From contig DDII01000029.1 in assembly GCA_002338445.1 (NCBI GenBank), positions 1,042 through 65,041 of the forward strand: a stretch of DNA of 64,000 nucleotides, written 5' to 3'. This DNA is from Cellvibrionales bacterium UBA1854. GTDB lineage: Bacteria > Pseudomonadota > Gammaproteobacteria > Pseudomonadales > Porticoccaceae. Shown here piece by piece: positions 8,773-19,124 of the stretch. Every line of letters starts with the position of its first letter. Positions within the stretch are counted from its first letter, which is position 1. Position numbers and translations under genes: made by a program. The notes under the pieces are model-generated. The model had not been told where the DNA came from. It searched no databases and worked only from the letters and a program-made list of their open reading frames with translations.

Positions 8773-9669
8773 CTAATCAAGCAGCGATTTGAGCGCTTGT
8801 TCCAAGGTATTAAAGGAAAATTTAAATCCGCGATCCAAAAGTACACTAGGAAATACCCGCTGACCCTCCAAAAGAAGTTCATCAGCTAATTCACCAAAAA
8901 TAAATCGGGCAGCCCATGAAGGCATGGCTAAAGCGCTCGGGCGACACAATGCTTTTCCCAAAGCCTGACTAAATTCCTTGTTAGTGACCGGATTTGGAGC
9001 ACTCAGATTTAATGTCCCGGCGACGTCCTCATTTTTCAAACAATGATGAATTGCTCTTATAACATCATCAAGATGTATCCACGACATATACTGACGCCCA
9101 TGGCCGAGGGGACCACCGAGTCCCAGCCTAAAAGCCGGTAACATTCTTGATAGTGCACCCCCGTCGCCAAGAACGATTCCAATCCTCAGACAACTTACAC
9201 GACTGCCTAATGCCTCGAAAGCCCTAGCACTTTTCTCCCAGCTCGAGCAAAGGTAGTGGGAAAAACCTCCTGATGAACCTGAATGTTCATCAAGTGCTTC
9301 ACTCGAATGTCCATAAAAACCTACGGCCGAGGCACTCAATACTTGCTTGGGTGGAGGCAAATGTTTGGAGAACGAATTAACAAGACGATCAGTAAACCCG
9401 ATCCGACTGTCGTAAAACTTCTGTTTCCGAGTCTCAGTCCAGCGACCAGATGCAAGCGACTCGCCCGCCAAATTAACCAACGAGTCATACTGAGTCCCTT
9501 CCGCAATCTCATCAAGACAACTATAGAGGGTAACGGGTGTAGGCAAAATCTTACGAGCCATTTTCTTATCGCGGGTAATCACAGCTACGTCAAAACCCCA
9601 ATGTAAAGCGGATTTGCAAAGGTTTCTCCCAATAAATCCGCTACCCCCAGTCACTAAAATGCTTCCCAA
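8773..9669 (-). CDS. TIGR01777 family NAD(P)-binding epimerase-like protein (YfcH type)
   Basis: Extended SDR of the SDR39U1/YfcH family, physiological reaction unknown. The nucleotide motif VTGGSGFIGR begins a few residues from the N-terminus. The family signatures NLAGESLASGRWT and SASAVGFYG are present, and the DUF1731 C-terminal domain follows (MPSWAARFIFGELADELLLEGQRV). The open frame extends to a GTG at 9720. I chose TTG 9669, which lies 8 bases after GGAG and gives a 298-residue protein starting MGSILVTGG, like other family members; the extra 17 upstream residues do not fit the family. It precedes the SDR-hydrolase pair on the same strand and is divergent from purC. Confidence 0.88.
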   Translation of the reverse strand: MGSILVTGGSGFIGRNLCKSALHWGFDVAVITRDKKMARKILPTPVTLYSCLDEIAEGTQYDSLVNLAGESLASGRWTETRKQKFYDSRIGFTDRLVNSFSKHLPPPKQVLSASAVGFYGHSSEALDEHSGSSGGFSHYLCSSWEKSARAFEALGSRVSCLRIGIVLGDGGALSRMLPAFRLGLGGPLGHGRQYMSWIHLDDVIRAIHHCLKNEDVAGTLNLSAPNPVTNKEFSQALGKALCRPSALAMPSWAARFIFGELADELLLEGQRVFPSVLLDRGFKFSFNTLEQALKSLLD

Positions 9670-9876
9670 ATAAACCGCTCCCATAGCACTATACTTATAT
9701 TGCATGAACGATGATAACACAGAGTTTTTTCTCTTTGCCCACTGATATTCTTATTGGTAATATTAGGTGTTAGACTATTCCCGCTATTGATGAGATCAAA
9801 AGGCGAATTACACCAATAAAGCTATTAAAAACTCCCCACTGTCTGACCCATGCAGCCACTCAATAAGGTGCAAAAA

Positions 9877-10983
9877 ATGGACGATAAAGATGTCGTATTA
9901 GATGTCAATTATGACCTTCCAATTCGCAGTGATCAGCCGGTCCACAACGGTAAAGTGCGCTCGGTGTATTGGCTCACGGCAAAAGATAGTGAGCGCCTGA
10001 TCAAAGCACATGGTTATTCAGTTCCATCAAACTCACCCCTTGCTGTGATGATCATCAGTGATCGGATATCTGCCTTTGACTGTGTTTGGCGGGGAGAAGA
10101 CGGGCTACGAGGAATTCCAGGGAAAGGTGCTACACTAAATGCTATATCTAATCACTGGTTCAGACTTTTCCGTGAGCGAGGCCTCGCAAACAGTCATATC
10201 TTGGACATTCCGCACCCCCTAGTTTGGATTGTACAAAAAGCTAAACCACTCATGATCGAGGCTATCGGACGACGATACATCACCGGCTCCATGTGGCGTT
10301 CTTACGCGAGAGGAGAACGACGCTTTTGTGGAATTCAACTCAGTGATGACCTCAAAAAAGACCAGCTATTACCTGAATTGCTTATAACGCCATCCACGAA
10401 AGGTATCCTCAAAGGGATACCAAATGTTCCAGAAGTAGATGATGTAAATATTTCTCGAGATGACATTGTATCCCACTTTAAAAAATTCAAGTTTCGTAGA
10501 CGGGAAGACATCCCTCAATATGAACGATTGCTTAAGGAAGGTTTTTCACTGATCGAAAAAGAATTAAAGAAACTGGATCAATTGTTCGTCGATACCAAAT
10601 TCGAATTCGGATATGTGACGAACGTGTCAGGACATGAGGAGCTAATATATATGGATGAAGTTGGAACGCCGGATTCTTCAAGAATTTGGGATGGACCCAG
10701 TTATAGAAATGGGAATATATTAGAAAAGTCCAAAGAGGTATTCCGTCAATTGCTTCTAAATTATTTCCCAGAACCTGAAATCTTGTTGGACAAATCGAGA
10801 ATGAATGAGCGTTTAGCTCTTGCCAAAAAAACCCAACTCCCTAAAAACATTATGTTCAAAGTATCCGATACATATTTGAGGGTCGCTCAAAAAATCACCG
10901 GTAAGCCCCTACAGATTTCACAACACCCTCGAGCAGAAATTATCGAAATCTTAGAAAACAAGTACGGACTGATTCAAAGGTGA
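9877..10983 (+). CDS. purC: SAICAR synthase (long type)
   Basis: Phosphoribosylaminoimidazole-succinocarboxamide synthase joins CAIR and aspartate with ATP in de novo purine synthesis. This is the long form of about 368 residues found in some gammaproteobacteria, rather than the 237-residue E. coli form. Visible signatures are the N-terminal HNGKVRSVY nucleotide-binding segment, [10 protein letters not shown], the [18 protein letters not shown] block and FVDTKFEFG. The ATG at 9877 follows AAGGTG by 6 bases and is preferred to the ATG at 9850. It stands alone, divergent from the epimerase-like gene, with no other pur gene nearby. Confidence 0.95.
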   Translation: MDDKDVVLDVNYDLPIRSDQPVHNGKVRSVYWLTAKDSERLIKAHGYSVPSNSPLAVMIISDRISAFDCVWRGEDGLRGIPGKGATLNAISNHWFRLFRERGLANSHILDIPHPLVWIVQKAKPLMIEAIGRRYITGSMWRSYARGERRFCGIQLSDDLKKDQLLPELLITPSTKGILKGIPNVPEVDDVNISRDDIVSHFKKFKFRRREDIPQYERLLKEGFSLIEKELKKLDQLFVDTKFEFGYVTNVSGHEELIYMDEVGTPDSSRIWDGPSYRNGNILEKSKEVFRQLLLNYFPEPEILLDKSRMNERLALAKKTQLPKNIMFKVSDTYLRVAQKITGKPLQISQHPRAEIIEILENKYGLIQR

Positions 10984-11074
10984 TCAGGTGTTTAAATCGA
11001 AAGAATAATATAAATAACAGTTGGCTGCTCATGCTAAACCTCAGAATTTTAGAAGACCTGTAATATCATTTTTT

Positions 11075-11554
11075 ATGAGCATTTCCACGATTCTGCCAAA
11101 ACTGGACCTTTCAAAGATTTTTAATCTGAGTGCAAACTTACTTATTGCCTCATTTCAGAGACAATCGACAGAGGATATTGATCACTTGTATAAATGCTTG
11201 AAGGAGGGAAGCGAAGTCCCCGTGGGCAAACTTACTAACGATAAAACCGGTAATGTCATTCCGTTGTACCTTCAACTCGACCGGACAAACTATCGAGGTG
11301 AATTTAACAAACAGAATTTTTTAAAAGCTGTCCAAATTCTCCTAGAAAAATTCGCCCAAGAGGTTGATGGGAGTGGGTACATGGGGAAGCTTGAAGCGCT
11401 GACAAGTCCAATTAGCGGGGAGATCTTGATCAATGTCCCCGCGGGTATGAGAGTTGACGAGGAAATCAATGTGTTAATGGTCTCAGTGCTTCCCCGCGTA
11501 GAAAGCTTAGTTATAAGGCTTCTCTTCGTCGAAGGACACAAAACGGACCAATAA
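11075..11554 (+). CDS. Hypothetical protein, family not recognised
   Basis: A protein of about 159 residues if ATG 11075 is used; the open frame extends to TTG 11021. Neither start has a clear ribosome site. I do not recognise the family. It is soluble and mixed alpha/beta, with an N-terminal amphipathic part (LPKLDLSKIFNLSANLLIASF), a central segment LYLQLDRTNYRGEF, and a C-terminal block GEILINVPAGMRVDEEINVLMVSVLP that looks like a compact beta-rich domain. No catalytic motif, signal peptide or membrane helix is seen. It sits alone between purC (same strand, 91 bases upstream) and the convergent clpB. Normal-looking codon use and length favour a real gene. Confidence 0.6.
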   Translation: MSISTILPKLDLSKIFNLSANLLIASFQRQSTEDIDHLYKCLKEGSEVPVGKLTNDKTGNVIPLYLQLDRTNYRGEFNKQNFLKAVQILLEKFAQEVDGSGYMGKLEALTSPISGEILINVPAGMRVDEEINVLMVSVLPRVESLVIRLLFVEGHKTDQ

Positions 11555-11593
11555 TTCACTTTTGTCATTTTCTTATAAAAAGCAATTTGCGAG

Positions 11594-11611
11594 TCTACCT
11601 TATGAGGTAGA
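11594..11611 (-). terminator. Weak hairpin at the clpB 3' end
   Basis: TCTACCT and AGGTAGA form a perfect 7-base stem with a 4-base loop spanning the clpB stop codon. On the clpB strand a run of five Ts occurs only about 14 bases after the stem, so intrinsic termination is possible but not convincing. Confidence 0.3.
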
Positions 11612-14173
11612 AAACACTATTTCTCCATCTTTAAAGTCACCAATTATTTGTGCTCCTCTTGAAATCTGTCCCGCGAGAATAAGTGACGCTAGCGGATTTT
11701 CCACCAACTGCTGTATCGTTCTTTTCAGCGGTCGCGCTCCGTACACGTCATCATGGCTTATGCTAATTATGTGGTCAGTAGCCTCCTCACCTAATTTTAA
11801 TGTCAGCGCTTGTTCTGCTAGTCGGTCTGCCAGCAAATTGATCTGAATAGAAGCAATCTCGTTAAGCGAATCATGATCCAAAGGATGAAAGACTACCGAC
11901 TCATCAATTCGATTAATAAATTCTGGCCGAAAATGCTGGGCGACTACATCCATCACAGAGGATTTCATTGCTGGGTAGTCCGCCTCACCTGATAACACCT
12001 GAATTAAATCTGAGCCAAGGTTGGATGTCATCACAACCACAGTGTTCTTGAAGTCAACGGTCCGCCCATGGCTGTCGGTAAGTCGTCCGTCATCAAGAAG
12101 TTGTAACAAAATATTGAAGACGTCTGGATGGGCCTTTTCAATCTCGTCAAGAAGGAGGACAGAATAAGGGCGACGCCTCACCGCCTCAGTCAAGAATCCA
12201 CCCTCATCGTATCCGACATATCCCGGTGGCGCTCCAATCAAACGTGATAGCGAATGCTTTTCCATATACTCAGACATGTCTACACGTACCATCGCATCTT
12301 CACTATCAAAAAGGAAATTTGCTAATGTCTTGCATAACTCTGTTTTTCCCACACCAGTTGGCCCCAAGAATAAAAAAGAACCATTGGGACGGCTTGGATC
12401 CGCAAGCCCCGCGCGCGCTCGTCTTATTGCATTCGAAACCGCTGCTATAGCCTCTCTCTGGCCGACAACTCGCCTTTGTAAATGTTCTTCCATGTTAATA
12501 AGCCTGTCTCGTTCGCCGCCTAGCATCCTGGTGACAGGGATACCAGTCCACTTGGAGACTACGTCGGCCACTTCCTCTGCAGTCACCCGATTTTTCAGAA
12601 GTTGCTTTTCCATTATTTTTTCTTCAGAGGCATTTTTTAAACGCTTCTCAAGATCAGGAATAACACTATACTGAATTTGAGCCATTTGCTCTAAGTCTCC
12701 ACCTCTCCTGGCAATATCAAGTGTAACTTTTGCTTGTTCTAACTCAATCTTGATTTGTGTCTCACTTTGAACCGACGCTTTTTCAAGTTTCCAAATAACA
12801 TCCATGTCAGCATATTCAGCCTCCATTTTACTAATGTCATCTTTAATTTTTTTTAGTCTCTTTTGCGCGGAATCTCCAGTCTCCTTATTGAGTGCCTCAT
12901 GCTCAATTTTTAATTGAATGATTCTGCGATCAAGCCGATCCATGATTTCTGGCTTTGAATCAATTTCCATTCTAATCCGACTACCCGCTTCATCAATTAA
13001 ATCAATCGCCTTATCGGGTAGCTGTCTGTCTGTAATGTACCGTCGCGATAATCGCGATGCTGCAACCAATGCCTCGTCAGTAATCTCCACTCCATGATGT
13101 ACCTCATAACGCTCCTTTAGACCGCGTAGGATAGCTATGGTATCGTCAATGCTCGGTTCATCTACCAAAAGTTTTTGAAAACGTCGTTCGAGTGCCGCGT
13201 CCTTTTCTATGTGCAGTTTATACTCATTCAACGTAGTAGCACCCACACAGTGAAGCTCACCGCGCGCTAATGCTGGCTTGAGCATATTTCCCGCGTCCAT
13301 AGCCCCCTCGACTTTTCCAGCACCGACCATTGTGTGCAACTCGTCAATAAATAAAATAATCTGCCCCTCTAATTTCGATAAGTCGGAGAGTATTGCCTTG
13401 AGTCTTTCCTCGAACTCTCCTCGAAATTTGGCGCCGGCGACCAATGCGCCCAAATCCAAACTCAAGACCCGTCTTCTCTTGAGACCATCTGGCACCTCTC
13501 CATTTATTATTCGCTGTGCCAAACCCTCAACAATTGCTGTTTTTCCTACACCAGGTTCTCCAATTATCACCGGATTATTCTTTGTTCGACGTTGTAATAC
13601 TTGAATCACCCTCCTAATTTCATCATCTCGACCAATCACTGGATCTAGCTTTCCAGACAATGCCAGTGCTGTTAGATCTGATGTGTATCGGTCAAGCGCT
13701 TCTCGTTTTTGCTCAATATCAGCATCCTCTACAGCTTCGCCACCTCGAATTAACTCTATGGTTGCTTCTGCCTTAGATTTATCTCCAAAACGACGTAAAG
13801 AGCTCCCTAAAAACGAAGAGTCATCAAGAAAAGTTGAGAGCATTATTTCACTGGATATGTATTTGTCTCCTCGTTTCTGGGCCATACGGTCACTTAAATT
13901 AAACAATTTAACGAGCGAGGGCGAAGCATTTATCTCTCCAGTAGGTTGCGATATCTTGGCAAGCGAGTTTAGATGACTCTCTAAAAAATGCTTCAGCCCA
14001 GTGACGTCATATCCGGCACGAGTTAATATTGGTTGAACACTTCCACCCTTTTGACTAAGTAGAGCCGACAGCAAATGAACGGGCTCGACTAGGCCATGGT
14101 CCAAACCCAAAGCAAGCGATTGTGCGTCTCCCAACGCTGCTTGAAGCTGATGAGTCAATTTTTCGAACCGCAT
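11600..14173 (-). CDS. clpB: ATP-dependent disaggregase ClpB
   Basis: Hexameric AAA+ chaperone that extracts polypeptides from aggregates together with DnaK/DnaJ/GrpE; cytoplasmic, stress-induced. The protein has 857 residues (E. coli 857). An N-terminal Clp_N repeat domain is followed by NBD1 with Walker A GEPGVGKT at 205-212. The coiled-coil M domain lies at roughly 400-530, and NBD2 has GPTGVGKT near residue 603. A C-terminal D2-small domain follows. No ClpP-binding IGF loop is apparent, consistent with ClpB rather than ClpA. Upstream there is a near-perfect sigma-32 promoter. It is monocistronic and convergent with the unrecognised gene. Confidence 0.98.
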   Translation of the reverse strand: MRFEKLTHQLQAALGDAQSLALGLDHGLVEPVHLLSALLSQKGGSVQPILTRAGYDVTGLKHFLESHLNSLAKISQPTGEINASPSLVKLFNLSDRMAQKRGDKYISSEIMLSTFLDDSSFLGSSLRRFGDKSKAEATIELIRGGEAVEDADIEQKREALDRYTSDLTALALSGKLDPVIGRDDEIRRVIQVLQRRTKNNPVIIGEPGVGKTAIVEGLAQRIINGEVPDGLKRRRVLSLDLGALVAGAKFRGEFEERLKAILSDLSKLEGQIILFIDELHTMVGAGKVEGAMDAGNMLKPALARGELHCVGATTLNEYKLHIEKDAALERRFQKLLVDEPSIDDTIAILRGLKERYEVHHGVEITDEALVAASRLSRRYITDRQLPDKAIDLIDEAGSRIRMEIDSKPEIMDRLDRRIIQLKIEHEALNKETGDSAQKRLKKIKDDISKMEAEYADMDVIWKLEKASVQSETQIKIELEQAKVTLDIARRGGDLEQMAQIQYSVIPDLEKRLKNASEEKIMEKQLLKNRVTAEEVADVVSKWTGIPVTRMLGGERDRLINMEEHLQRRVVGQREAIAAVSNAIRRARAGLADPSRPNGSFLFLGPTGVGKTELCKTLANFLFDSEDAMVRVDMSEYMEKHSLSRLIGAPPGYVGYDEGGFLTEAVRRRPYSVLLLDEIEKAHPDVFNILLQLLDDGRLTDSHGRTVDFKNTVVVMTSNLGSDLIQVLSGEADYPAMKSSVMDVVAQHFRPEFINRIDESVVFHPLDHDSLNEIASIQINLLADRLAEQALTLKLGEEATDHIISISHDDVYGARPLKRTIQQLVENPLASLILAGQISRGAQIIGDFKDGEIVFSTS

Positions 14174-14209
14174 ATTTGTAACCCCAAAGAAACGAAATCA
14201 AAAATAGAA

Positions 14210-14236
14210 ATGGGGCTAGTTCCAGTGTTTTTCAAC
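14210..14236 (-). promoter_or_regulatory. Sigma-32 (heat-shock) promoter of clpB
   Basis: On the minus strand GTTGAA (14236-14231) is followed after 15 bases by CCCCAT (14215-14210) and then TTCTAT. This matches the RpoH consensus CTTGAAA / CCCCATnT at nearly every position. It lies 37 bases upstream of the clpB start, which fits the known heat-shock control of clpB. No other promoter was evident in this gap. Confidence 0.85.
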
Positions 14237-14321
14237 TCTTAGGACTTTTAAGGTATGTTTCTGTAGGCTTTCTTATGAAAATTCGTTTTGAATCAGTAAT
14301 CCAAGGTGGATAAAAATCCAT

Positions 14322-15767
14322 TTAGTCAATCATAGCTAAAAGTTTGTTGAGCGAGCTTTTTGCGTCTCCAAAAAACATTCGGGTATTTTCTTTGAAAAAG
14401 AGTGGGTTTTCGATCCCCGAATACCCCGTGCCTTGCCCCCTTTTTGAAACGAATACCTGTCTTGACTTCCAGCACTCAAGTACCGGCATTCCAGCTATCG
14501 GGCTGTCAGGATCATCTTGTGCAGCCGGATTAACTATATCGTTCGACCCAATTACAATAGCAACATCGGTCTCGGGAAAATCACTATTGATTTCGTCCAT
14601 TTCAAAGACAATGTCATAAGGCACTCTGGCTTCTGCCAAAAGTACGTTCATATGACCAGGCAGCCTCCCCGCAACTGGGTGTATTGCGAATCGGACATTC
14701 TTGCCCTTTGAACGGAGACGTTTGGAAAGCTCACTTATTGCTTGCTGTGCTTGAGCCACGGCCAGCCCGTAACCAGGGATTATAATTATATTATCAGCGT
14801 CATCCAAAGCTGCCGAAACGCCTTCCGCATCTATCGCCACTTGCTCGCCATCAATGGAGGCTTGGGAGATGACTGCCCCCCCAAAGCCACCAAGAATTAC
14901 GCTTATAAAATTCCTGTTCATTGCTGCACACATAATGTAGCTCAATATAGCGCCTGAGGCGCCCACAAGTGCCCCCGTGACGATCAAAAGATCATTTTCT
15001 AAAGTGAAACCTATTGCCGCAGCCGCCCAACCTGAATACGAATTCAACATTGATACAACTACAGGCATATCAGCCCCGCCAATACCCATAATGAGATGCC
15101 AGCCAATTAACCCCGAGATCAATGTGACGAGAATTAACGTCCAAATACCCGATCCTTGAAGATACAAAAACCCAAAAAACGTACACAAAAGCAAACCGGC
15201 CAAATTTAGCAAATGTCCACCAGGAAATTTAAAAGGCTTGCCGTTAACAGAGCCAGCAAGTTTGCCGAATGCGACCAAAGATCCCGAAAAAGTGACAGCG
15301 CCGATAAAGATTCCGAGCAGAATTTCAACCTTTAAAATAGATATCTCGACTATGGTTTTCTTGAACAAATTCAAAGCAAATCCAGTTAAATCCGCATCAG
15401 CCAGCGCTACGCCAGAAGTCTTCAATGCGGTTACAGTAGACAACTCAACATCTGCGTTTAGACCGATTAAAACCGCTGCCAGTCCTACAAACGAGTGTAG
15501 AGCAGCCACTAACTGAGGCATCTCGGTCATTTCTACTCGTCTTGCTACTGCATAACCAATCCCCCCACCGGCTCCAATCATGGATATTACAATTAAGTAA
15601 TTACTTATCCCTGGACCAAGCAGAGTCGCTAGAATAGCCAAGAACATCCCAGCCATTCCATACCAAATTGCTCTCTTTGCGCTCTCTTGATTGTTAAGCC
15701 CTCCCAAGGAAAGAATAAATAGTATTGAGGCAATAATGTATGATGCGGTCACAATTCCAGTGCTCAT
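14322..15767 (-). CDS. pntB: NAD(P) transhydrogenase subunit beta
   Basis: Membrane component of the proton-translocating transhydrogenase, which uses proton motive force to make NADPH from NADH. The protein has 481 residues. The first 270 or so contain about nine hydrophobic helices (domain II), and the C-terminal 190 form the NADP(H)-binding domain III, with GYGLAVAQAQ, HPVAGRLPGHMNVLLAEA and GYSGIENPLF. Lengths and motifs match E. coli PntB (462 residues). It follows pntA by 14 bases on the same strand, so the two form an operon. Confidence 0.97.
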   Translation of the reverse strand: MSTGIVTASYIIASILFILSLGGLNNQESAKRAIWYGMAGMFLAILATLLGPGISNYLIVISMIGAGGGIGYAVARRVEMTEMPQLVAALHSFVGLAAVLIGLNADVELSTVTALKTSGVALADADLTGFALNLFKKTIVEISILKVEILLGIFIGAVTFSGSLVAFGKLAGSVNGKPFKFPGGHLLNLAGLLLCTFFGFLYLQGSGIWTLILVTLISGLIGWHLIMGIGGADMPVVVSMLNSYSGWAAAAIGFTLENDLLIVTGALVGASGAILSYIMCAAMNRNFISVILGGFGGAVISQASIDGEQVAIDAEGVSAALDDADNIIIIPGYGLAVAQAQQAISELSKRLRSKGKNVRFAIHPVAGRLPGHMNVLLAEARVPYDIVFEMDEINSDFPETDVAIVIGSNDIVNPAAQDDPDSPIAGMPVLECWKSRQVFVSKRGQGTGYSGIENPLFFKENTRMFFGDAKSSLNKLLAMID

Positions 15768-15781
15768 AAATTCACTCCAAA

Positions 15782-17365
15782 TTACGATTTTTGAAACATG
15801 GCAAGCATACGTTTTGTAACCATAAAACCGCCGACAATATTGATGGAAGCAATCAATATAGAAATAGCTGACAGAATAATTACTAATCCACTTCCTGATC
15901 CGACCTGTAGCAAAGCACCTACAATCACAATTCCAGAAATCGCATTAGTGACTGCCATTAGTGGGGTGTGCAAGGCATGACTCACGTTCCAAATCACTTG
16001 AAAGCCAATGAAACAGGATAAAACAAAAACAATGAAGTGTTGCATGAAGCTGGCAGGTGCCCAAAGACCAATCAAACCGATAAGTATTGTGGCGGATATT
16101 AACAAACCAATTTGTCTTTTAGTTTCTGAACGAAAAGCAATGCGTTCAGCCTCCTTTTTTTCCTCGGCAGAGAGTTCTTTTACGTAATTCTTTTTATGCT
16201 CTGCAATAGCTTGCACTTTCAGGGGCGGTGGCGGATAGGTGCATAGACCCTGATGAGTGATGGTCGCACTTCTTATGACATCATCCTCCATATCATGCAC
16301 AATTCTTCCATTTTTTCCAGGAGTCAAATCAACAAGCATATGGCGAATATTTGACGCATACAATGCAGAGGATTGAGATGCCATTCGACTGGGGAAATCC
16401 ACATATCCGATGATAATAACTCCATTTTTAGTGACGACTTTTTCTCCCTCCATAGTAAGGTCACAGTTTCCTCCCCGCTCAGCTGCAAGGTCAATAATTA
16501 CCGACCCTGGCCTCATAGAAGCTACCATATCCTCAAGCCAGAGCTTTGGAGCATCCCGGCCCGGTATCAGCGCGGTACAAATCACGATGTCTAAATTTGG
16601 AGCCAATTCCCTAAATTTTTCCAACTGTTTCTCCCTGAATTCAGGACTAGAGGGTGCTGCGTAGCCCCCAAGCGCCGCTCCATCTTGTTGCTCTGACAAA
16701 AAGTTAAGGAAAACAAACTCAGCTCCCATAGATTCTATTTGTTCCGAAACTTCCGGACGCACATCAAACGCATATGTCATTGCGCCGAGGGAGGTCGCAG
16801 TTCCAATGGCAGCAAGACCGGCAACTCCCGCTCCGACGACCAGAACTCTTGCAGGAGGAACCTTTCCTGCAGCGGTAACTTGCCCTGTAAAGAAACGACC
16901 AAAATTATTACTCGCCTCAATCACCGCTCGATAACCCGCTATATTAGCCATTGAACTGAGCGCATCCATTTTTTGCGCTCGGGAGATTCTTGGCACCAGA
17001 TCCATAGCAATAACGCTAATTCCCTTATTAGCGGTTTTTTCCAAAAGAGCCTTATTATCAGATGGATAAAAAAATCCTATTATTAATTTTCCAGAATCGA
17101 TGAAGTCAATTTCCTCCAAGGTGGGAGGGCGGACCTTGATGAAAATGTCAGAACTATCCCAGAATTCTTGATTACTTTCCGCAATCTCGACGCCCCTTTC
17201 AACGTAACTGATATCAGGAAAACCCGAGGCTAACCCCGCGCCCGACTGAAGAACACATTTGTAACCCAATTTTAAGAGGAACTCTGCGCTGTCGGGCGTC
17301 ATAGCCACGCGTTTTTCTCCATTCAGAACTTCTCTAGGCGTACCTATCTTTAATGCCCTAGCCAT
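15782..17365 (-). CDS. pntA: NAD(P) transhydrogenase subunit alpha
   Basis: The single-chain alpha subunit carries domain I (NAD(H) binding) and the alpha part of the membrane domain. The protein has 527 residues (E. coli 510). It begins [18 protein letters not shown], typical of the alanine-dehydrogenase-like fold. The nucleotide loop is [11 protein letters not shown] near residue 175, and four hydrophobic helices follow residue 420. Some bacteria split this into pntAA and pntAB; here it is intact. It is the first gene of pntA-pntB. Only 62 bases separate its start from the polyprenyl synthase stop upstream, so co-transcription with that gene is possible. Confidence 0.97.
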   Translation of the reverse strand: MARALKIGTPREVLNGEKRVAMTPDSAEFLLKLGYKCVLQSGAGLASGFPDISYVERGVEIAESNQEFWDSSDIFIKVRPPTLEEIDFIDSGKLIIGFFYPSDNKALLEKTANKGISVIAMDLVPRISRAQKMDALSSMANIAGYRAVIEASNNFGRFFTGQVTAAGKVPPARVLVVGAGVAGLAAIGTATSLGAMTYAFDVRPEVSEQIESMGAEFVFLNFLSEQQDGAALGGYAAPSSPEFREKQLEKFRELAPNLDIVICTALIPGRDAPKLWLEDMVASMRPGSVIIDLAAERGGNCDLTMEGEKVVTKNGVIIIGYVDFPSRMASQSSALYASNIRHMLVDLTPGKNGRIVHDMEDDVIRSATITHQGLCTYPPPPLKVQAIAEHKKNYVKELSAEEKKEAERIAFRSETKRQIGLLISATILIGLIGLWAPASFMQHFIVFVLSCFIGFQVIWNVSHALHTPLMAVTNAISGIVIVGALLQVGSGSGLVIILSAISILIASINIVGGFMVTKRMLAMFQKS

Positions 17366-17427
17366 ATCTGTTAAGCCTCAAATAAATTAAAAAAATTAAG
17401 GATTTCTCTTTCATGAAAAACAAGTTT

Positions 17428-18414
17428 CTATAGTACCCTATCCACTGAAAATTCTGCCAAGTCAATTAGGTCATTCGTGTAGACGTTATTTGGTAGTAAT
17501 GACAAAGCCTCTTGAGCCAGCAAAACCTGCTTTCTTGCCACTTCCAGAGAATATTCCAAACCACCAGAGCTTTTCACAAGTTCTCGAACTTCAATCAAAC
17601 GTTCGTTTTGTTTGTTCATAACTACGTCTCTTATCATGGCCCTGTCAGATCCACTAACAGAGCCTTGAGCATAGATTAATGGAAGTGTCATTTTACCGTC
17701 TTTAAGATCCGATCCTATGTTTTTGCCCAATATATCTTCCTCTCCTCGATAATCTAAAATATCATCAGTTATTTGAAAGGCTAGACCTAAATGGCGTCCA
17801 TAATTCGCCATTGCCTTTGTCTGACAATCGGCTAACATCGCTCCAATACTTGCGGAGGCCTCGTATAGGACAGCAGTTTTCTTATAAATGACATCTAAAT
17901 ACATTGACTCATCTATATCTGGATTACCCACATAGCTCAACTGCTGAACCTCACCCTCTGAAATCAAATTACTTGCATTAGCTATGGAAGACATAACGGA
18001 TATGTTGCCAATCTCAACCAACATCTGAAATGCTCGAGAATATAAGAAATCTCCCACCAAGACACTTGACGCATTTCCCCACTGGCTGTTGGCAGTGTTA
18101 CGACCTCGGCGCAAAGACGAACCATCCACTACGTCGTCATGAAGTAAGGTTGCAGTATGAATAAATTCTATGACCGCCGCGGCTGCAATATGATTTTTAC
18201 CTCGGTAGTCATTTGCCATTGCACTCAAAATTACGACGAGAGGTCGCAAACGTTTACCACCTGCATTGACTATATGGTCGCCGACATTCACAACCAAATC
18301 GACATCAGAGCTTAGCCGCGCACCAATCAAATGATTCACAGCACCGAACTCGTCTTTCACTGAATTTTGAAACGAATGCGCCAAAAAAACAAGCCAAAAT
18401 ATAGGATGTCCCAT
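17428..18414 (-). CDS. ispB: Octaprenyl/polyprenyl diphosphate synthase (IspB-like)
   Basis: Trans-prenyltransferase that extends farnesyl-PP with isopentenyl-PP to make the quinone side chain. Both aspartate-rich motifs are present: DDVVD in LLHDDVVDGSSLRRG and DDILD in QITDDILDYRG, together with GGKRLRP near the N-terminus. The open frame reaches a TTG at 18483, giving 351 residues, but the first 33 residues are hydrophobic and do not fit the family. Candidate starts are ATG 18414 (used here), TTG 18384 and GTG 18360, none with a clear Shine-Dalgarno. It lies upstream of pntAB and divergent from fabA, not beside rplU-rpmA as in many gammaproteobacteria. Octaprenyl chain length is inferred. 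Confidence 0.9.
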   Translation of the reverse strand: MGHPIFWLVFLAHSFQNSVKDEFGAVNHLIGARLSSDVDLVVNVGDHIVNAGGKRLRPLVVILSAMANDYRGKNHIAAAAVIEFIHTATLLHDDVVDGSSLRRGRNTANSQWGNASSVLVGDFLYSRAFQMLVEIGNISVMSSIANASNLISEGEVQQLSYVGNPDIDESMYLDVIYKKTAVLYEASASIGAMLADCQTKAMANYGRHLGLAFQITDDILDYRGEEDILGKNIGSDLKDGKMTLPLIYAQGSVSGSDRAMIRDVVMNKQNERLIEVRELVKSSGGLEYSLEVARKQVLLAQEALSLLPNNVYTNDLIDLAEFSVDRVL

Positions 18415-18537
18415 GCTAGGCAGAGGCACGGGTACTGTCAATAAAAAAATAGACCAGTGTAAATTTTTGGGAATATCATGCAATCTACTTTACATAGAAA
18501 TAGTTGCCGCTGCTTAAAGAACTGGATAGGATTGGAT

Positions 18538-18576
18538 ATGTTTAAAATTAAGCAAAATATCTATGAGCTTTTATAG
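18538..18576 (+). CDS. Possible 12-codon upstream ORF overlapping the fabA start
   Basis: ATG at 18538 follows AGGA by 6 bases and opens a 12-codon frame encoding [12 protein letters not shown], ending in TAG at 18576. It overlaps the first 14 bases of fabA in another frame. The fabA ATG itself has no good ribosome site. Translation of this short frame could deliver ribosomes to the fabA start. This is an inference from sequence layout only. Confidence 0.3.
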   Translation: MFKIKQNIYELL

Positions 18577-19084
18577 GCGGAGCTCCTACAAAAAAGAGGA
18601 CTTATTACTCTCCGGGAATGCCGGCATCTTTGGTGCAGGTAATGCAAAACTTCCGGCGCCGAACATGCTAATGATGGATCGTATCGTGCGCATTAACAAT
18701 GATGGTGGTGATCATGGTCTTGGTGAAATTATTGCTGAATTAGATATACACCCAAAACTGTGGTTTTTCGAGTGTCATTTTAAAGGTGATCCAGTCATGC
18801 CTGGTTGCTTAGGTTTGGACGCTTTATGGCAATTAGTCGGCTTTTTCTTGGCATGGAATGGGAATCCGGGCCGCGGTCGGGCTTTAGGAGCGGGAACAGT
18901 AAAATTTTTTGGACAAGTACTTCCCACTTCCAAAAAAGTAACTTACAAACTTAGTCTAAACCGTTTGATCCAAAGAAAATTGGTTATGGGCATCGCAGAC
19001 GGGACAGTAGAAGTCGACGGGCGCGAGATCTATTCTGCAAAAGATCTCAAAGTTGGTCTCTTCAAGAGCACCGACAACTTTTAA
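18563..19084 (+). CDS. fabA: 3-hydroxydecanoyl-ACP dehydratase/isomerase
   Basis: Bifunctional enzyme that dehydrates 3-hydroxydecanoyl-ACP and isomerises trans-2 to cis-3-decenoyl-ACP, starting unsaturated fatty-acid synthesis. The protein has 173 residues (E. coli 172). Catalytic His72 lies in the [13 protein letters not shown] block and Asp86 in [13 protein letters not shown]. The N-terminus with [10 protein letters not shown] matches the family, fixing the ATG at 18563 despite the lack of a Shine-Dalgarno. It is followed after 40 bases by fabB, the classical pair. No FabR-type operator could be confirmed in the short upstream gap. Confidence 0.98.
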   Translation: MSFYRRSSYKKEDLLLSGNAGIFGAGNAKLPAPNMLMMDRIVRINNDGGDHGLGEIIAELDIHPKLWFFECHFKGDPVMPGCLGLDALWQLVGFFLAWNGNPGRGRALGAGTVKFFGQVLPTSKKVTYKLSLNRLIQRKLVMGIADGTVEVDGREIYSAKDLKVGLFKSTDNF

Positions 19085-19124
19085 ATATGCCCTTAATCTT
19101 TCTGCATATAACAAAGGAAAATTC

